Positions 4,978-7,985 of a stretch of DNA of 7,985 nucleotides are shown one piece after another. Under the pieces are notes generated by a model. It saw nothing but the letters and a program-made list of their open reading frames with translations, was not told the DNA's origin and ran no database searches. Within the stretch, counting starts at the first letter, position 1. Every line of letters starts with the position of its first letter. The translations under genes were made by a program, and so were the position numbers. The DNA comes from Alphaproteobacteria bacterium (GTDB taxonomy: Bacteria > Pseudomonadota > Alphaproteobacteria > Rs-D84): positions 1 through 7,985 of the forward strand of contig JAGCOQ010000018.1 of assembly GCA_017642625.1 (NCBI GenBank). Reading direction: 5' to 3'.

Positions 4978-7758
4978 TTAATTTAATGCATCTGGCACAA
5001 AACCCATCAATTCATCAAAGTCATCTTGGAGCATTCCCGCATCCGCTGGTACCTGACAGACAATAACGGTTTCTGCTTCTTCTGTTGTAGAACTTCCAGA
5101 TGAGTCATCACTTTCAGCTGAATCTTGTATCTTGCGGTCGAATTGAGTTGAATTATATGGACATACCTGACCAGCGGCATTAGTGTATTGCATACACCAA
5201 TTATTATAACTTGCGCTTGTTCCTGTCGAGATTGAATATGGCCAAATAATAGTTTGCTCATTATTGCCTTCAACATAATAATAGCATGGATTGTCTATGG
5301 CTTCTTCGCCTGTGCCAGTCGATTGAACCGGCAATTCTGGGATACAGGTTGCATTTTTACCGTTTTTACTGCGACGACCGCCATTTTCCCAGCACAAACA
5401 TGCGCCCCAAAATTCTGTATCTACACTTAGACCATAGTCGCGTGGACACATATCTTCGCCACGGAAGTTATCTAATGTTTCTGTGGATGTGTTGGCAATC
5501 ATTCCGTACAATTTCCCCAAAGTTAGTTGGGTGTTGTAATTACTAATGGTGTTAGGGTCTTCACTAGTTGGTGATTTGGGATACCACATGCAAATGTTTG
5601 TGCCAGATTGACCGCCATATAAGTTCTCTTTAACAAATTGACGTTCAACGAAACGACCGTTGATGTTTGTACATTGGATGGTCAGCGTGTCAATGATTTG
5701 ATTATATATTTCAGTTGCAACACCAACGGATCGCAACACACGATTTTGCATCTGCTTTTTGTCGTCGTCGGTGACCGTCGTGACCAATCCATATCTAACT
5801 GTTGCATGGTCTGATGTAACGTCAAAGGTCAACTGGTCTAATTGTTTTACTTGCTCAGATTGGTCTGCTTGTTGTGCGGTTCTTATGGTGTACATACGGT
5901 CAAAACCACCGAATGCTTCTTCTATAACATTTTCATCATTACATGCGGCAATCGTTGTCAGTTGATTTGCGCATGGCGACAGATATTTGGTTTTAGCATT
6001 ATTTGTTAAATCCTTCAATGTAAACCAGTCGCCCGCCAAGATGGAATCAGGACTTGTTGTGCCACTTTTGAACAATCCGCTGTATGGATAATAAAAGTTT
6101 TCATACCCCGCCCCGCCGTATTTATCAAAGCATTGTTTGACAATGGCGCGACACGCAGTCAGATTGTCTGTTTTTTGGCGATTGTTGACATAATCTTCGA
6201 TAATATTGCCATCAAACATGTTATTACATGAATCAACATAATCGGCGCACATCTGTGTGGTAAGTGCGATTTTGTCGGGCTGTAAAATCGTCACACCCGA
6301 CCCCAACAATTCGGCCATTGCAGTGGTGATGGATGCATCGCTTTGCATATAACATGAAGATACGAAATCGAAACATCCCTGCTTGATTTCAGAAACCTTG
6401 GCCTGTTGTGCGTAATATATTGCCAACATTGCCTTGTCCAGATATTCAGACCACGCTTCGTCCGCTATTTCAGTACACTTGTCCATGGCGGGTTTTGCGA
6501 ATTTCTTGGTGCGGTTTTCAAAGTTGGAAACGAACACGCGGTTGTTTGCGCGTTTAGATAGTTGTTGGTTCGCGGCATCAACCCCTGGGGCAAACGTCAG
6601 CAAATTACCCAATTCATAAAACTTTACAACACCAACAATCGGTGCGCCGGTTGATATGTCAATGTATTCGCCATTGTCCAAGCATTTGTGATAATTAGCA
6701 CCGCAAACTTCTTCGCTTAAAATTGCCGCTTCGATATTGTTTATACATGCGGCCAAGTCGTCCGAATTGTGTTTTCGACGGTTTTCGACACGCGCCAAAT
6801 CCAGCATGGCACTGCCTTCGCGGATTGCGGCCTTCATTTGCGATTGGCGTTCATCTATGGCGGTTTGAACGGTGTTGCAATCCTGCTCTATTGCCATAAG
6901 ATAGGCATTTACCGCGCGTTGCAAAGATGCGTTGTTGCAGTCTTCGGCAACGGCATGACGACATTGTGGATAAACCGCGCTGTATAATTCTTGACCGTTA
7001 TAGGATGAAACGATTTGATTAGCGTCGGTCACAAACGCAGTTGATAAATCATACGACATGTTTATCGTGTTCAAATCAGAATATTTTCCGCCGACCGTCG
7101 TGTCGCCACCGGAAATAGAATTCATAATCGCCTGTAATAACGCCTTGGACGCAGATGTGTCGGTGGATAGCGCATTTTCCCCTTCGGATGCGGTTCGCAT
7201 AGCGGTTGCTTGGGCGGCGGTTAACCCGACCACGTCCAGATTTTCCGTAAATACAGTTAACTGTTCGCCAACATCATTCAAAGTGGCGCGTTGTTTTGCC
7301 ATGTCGTTGACGCGATTGCTACATGAACAACGGCGGTAATCGTCGTTTTTCAGTGCGCAAAACTGATCCATACATGTGAAAAACGCAGATTTGCACTTTT
7401 CATATTCTGCGCCAGTGCGGGTCTCGCTTGCTGTAATTGTTGTATTCTGCGTTGTTGCCGCGCGCGCCGAAACATTGGAAACATTCTGTTTCTTGGTGTT
7501 GTTTTGCGTCGCACGATTTACAACATTCGCTTGCTGGCGCGTATCCGCTGAATCAGCGTTTTTCCCAGAACGATTGGTTATATTCCGCAACGGAATTAAA
7601 ACATTTGTGCGGCTGACGGTGGTGCGTTCGCTTGTCGGCGTTGTTGAAATTCGCTTTTGTGTGGCGGTGCGTTGCGTAGAATTACCGTCACGCACAGCAG
7701 CCCCTGCGTGCGCGACAGACATTGCGATCGCAATCACAAAAACTAGAATTTTCTTCAT
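4978..7758 (-). CDS. Large exported cysteine-rich protein of unknown family with C-x6-C repeats
   Basis: I do not recognise this 926-residue protein. Residues 1-18 or 1-20 are a clear Sec signal peptide (MKKI, hydrophobic core, AHA or AGA cleavage site), with no lipobox cysteine. Residues 26-115 are rich in Thr, Asn, Ser, Arg and Gln with no Phe, Tyr or Trp, so probably disordered and basic. After that come 30 cysteines. Five pairs have the form C-x6-C with hydrophobic residues in the middle: 122-129, 352-359, 462-469, 504-511 and 536-543. More cysteines lie at 134, 144, 146, 266, 274, 294, 338, 428, 596 and 606. The tail (696-901) adds ten, including GACLCW at 786-790. A Ser/acidic linker spans about 879-896. 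No other membrane segment is seen, so the product is probably periplasmic, surface-bound or secreted and depends on disulfide formation. It is transcribed alone, convergent with lpxB. Coding status is very secure; function is unknown. Confidence 0.9.
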   Translation of the reverse strand: MKKILVFVIAIAMSVAHAGAAVRDGNSTQRTATQKRISTTPTSERTTVSRTNVLIPLRNITNRSGKNADSADTRQQANVVNRATQNNTKKQNVSNVSARAATTQNTTITASETRTGAEYEKCKSAFFTCMDQFCALKNDDYRRCSCSNRVNDMAKQRATLNDVGEQLTVFTENLDVVGLTAAQATAMRTASEGENALSTDTSASKALLQAIMNSISGGDTTVGGKYSDLNTINMSYDLSTAFVTDANQIVSSYNGQELYSAVYPQCRHAVAEDCNNASLQRAVNAYLMAIEQDCNTVQTAIDERQSQMKAAIREGSAMLDLARVENRRKHNSDDLAACINNIEAAILSEEVCGANYHKCLDNGEYIDISTGAPIVGVVKFYELGNLLTFAPGVDAANQQLSKRANNRVFVSNFENRTKKFAKPAMDKCTEIADEAWSEYLDKAMLAIYYAQQAKVSEIKQGCFDFVSSCYMQSDASITTAMAELLGSGVTILQPDKIALTTQMCADYVDSCNNMFDGNIIEDYVNNRQKTDNLTACRAIVKQCFDKYGGAGYENFYYPYSGLFKSGTTSPDSILAGDWFTLKDLTNNAKTKYLSPCANQLTTIAACNDENVIEEAFGGFDRMYTIRTAQQADQSEQVKQLDQLTFDVTSDHATVRYGLVTTVTDDDKKQMQNRVLRSVGVATEIYNQIIDTLTIQCTNINGRFVERQFVKENLYGGQSGTNICMWYPKSPTSEDPNTISNYNTQLTLGKLYGMIANTSTETLDNFRGEDMCPRDYGLSVDTEFWGACLCWENGGRRSKNGKNATCIPELPVQSTGTGEEAIDNPCYYYVEGNNEQTIIWPYSISTGTSASYNNWCMQYTNAAGQVCPYNSTQFDRKIQDSAESDDSSGSSTTEEAETVIVCQVPADAGMLQDDFDELMGFVPDALN
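7699..7758 (-). other. Signal peptide of the large cysteine-rich protein
   Basis: Residues 1-20 show two lysines, a hydrophobic core (ILVFVIAIAMSV) and small residues at -3/-1 of two possible sites, AHA (16-18) or AGA (18-20). No cysteine follows, so signal peptidase I processing is expected rather than lipoprotein processing. Confidence 0.85.
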
Positions 7759-7761
7759 CTC

Positions 7762-7777
7762 TGATAAAATTGTATCA
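7762..7777. promoter_or_regulatory. Near-perfect 16-bp palindrome over the -10 box (possible operator)
   Basis: TGATAAAATTGTATCA matches its own reverse complement at 14 of 16 positions, with TGATA/TATCA arms. It covers the whole -10 of the cysteine-rich protein gene and the likely start site, where a bound repressor would block transcription. The AT-rich context raises the odds of a chance palindrome, and no second copy was noticed in the window. Confidence 0.35.
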
Positions 7778-7798
7778 AAAATAGCAAAATCAGAGCAA
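7769..7798 (-). promoter_or_regulatory. Candidate promoter of the cysteine-rich protein gene
   Basis: On the minus strand TTGCTC (7798-7793), an 18-base spacer and TACAAT (7774-7769) stand ten bases before the ATG at 7758. Transcription would start about three bases before the ATG, leaving almost no leader; a GAG touches the ATG and is too close to act as a normal ribosome site. Confidence 0.5.
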
Positions 7799-7985
7799 GT
7801 GAAATATGCAGATTTATACGATTTTTATTTAACTTTTTGGGGGCAAATGGCTGATTTTCTTGTTGCAAAAAGATTTGTGTTGCGTTATTATGCAGAACGC
7901 TTTAGAATTGTTGGGCATATGGCGGCATACGAGTCAGCGAGACAAACGTAGTGCAGCCGAGCGCGAACGAGTGGTGAGTGTGAAA
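7799..7985. other. Right-hand intergenic end, no identifiable gene
   Basis: Apart from the promoter above, this stretch shows AT-rich DNA up to about 7840, a GGGGG run at 7839-7843 just before a 34-codon frame (7847-7951), and from about 7930 a tract rich in CGAG and GAG words. The 34-codon frame ends in TAG, unlike the TAA of every complete gene here, and its product has no recognisable feature. I see no tRNA, rRNA or terminator. Confidence 0.4.
7863..7891 (+). promoter_or_regulatory. Sigma70-like promoter pointing out of the right edge
   Basis: TTGCAA (7863-7868), exactly 17 bases, then TATTAT (7886-7891) is the best-spaced promoter match in the window. Its start would be near 7898, leaving about 90 bases of transcript inside the window. 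The transcribed gene is not identifiable. A frame from ATG 7890 is open to the edge, but that ATG overlaps the -10 box, so it could not be the start on this transcript. Confidence 0.45.

Noticed and set aside
4950..4990. A bidirectional terminator between lpxB and the convergent large gene
   Set aside because: Only AT-rich short inverted repeats (TTAAT/ATTAA) are present, with no GC stem plus T run. I cannot support a terminator here.
7376..7951. A 191-codon plus-strand open frame running from inside the large gene to the right end
   Set aside because: Two thirds is antisense to the signal peptide and disordered tract, and it crosses the promoter of that gene. Only its last 34 codons lie outside any gene, and these show no coding evidence.
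1..7985. CRISPR array, tRNA, rRNA, transposon ends, phage genes or altered genetic code
   Set aside because: No regular direct repeats, cloverleaf, transposase or integrase motifs were seen; conserved Trp positions use TGG, and the complete genes all stop at TAA.

Overview
The window looks like a chromosomal segment of a Gram-negative bacterium, most likely an alphaproteobacterium of moderate GC. The Gram-negative call rests on two lipid A genes, lpxA and lpxB, that overlap on the plus strand. The alphaproteobacterial call is weaker. It rests on the N-terminal layout of the M23 peptidase (a basic segment with an FPPRE motif, one membrane anchor, then a coiled coil) and on the COG4123-like methyltransferase. 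All five genes whose 3' ends lie inside the window end in TAA, and nothing suggests a variant genetic code.

Left part, minus strand (1-1949): a TrmN6/YfiC-like adenine-N6 methyltransferase overlaps by 7 bp a membrane-anchored M23 peptidoglycan endopeptidase that runs off the left edge. Middle, plus strand (1988-4964): an unrecognised membrane protein with 9-10 predicted helices, then lpxA and lpxB, probably one co-directional unit for envelope work. The two blocks diverge from a very small intergenic gap whose -10 elements appear to be shared on both strands. Right part, minus strand (4978-7758): one large gene for a 926-residue exported protein with 30 cysteines, tail-to-tail with lpxB and separated from it by 13 bp. 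The last 227 bases hold its promoter, a palindrome over that promoter, and a good-looking plus-strand promoter for something beyond the window.

The theme is the cell envelope: peptidoglycan hydrolysis, the first and fifth steps of lipid A synthesis, an unknown inner-membrane protein and an unknown, probably disulfide-rich, periplasmic or secreted protein. The most promising undescribed item is that large protein. It carries five copies of a C-x6-C helix-like motif, a disordered basic N-terminal tract free of aromatics, and a Cys-rich tail, and I do not recognise its family. No CRISPR array, tRNA, rRNA, insertion sequence or phage gene is visible.
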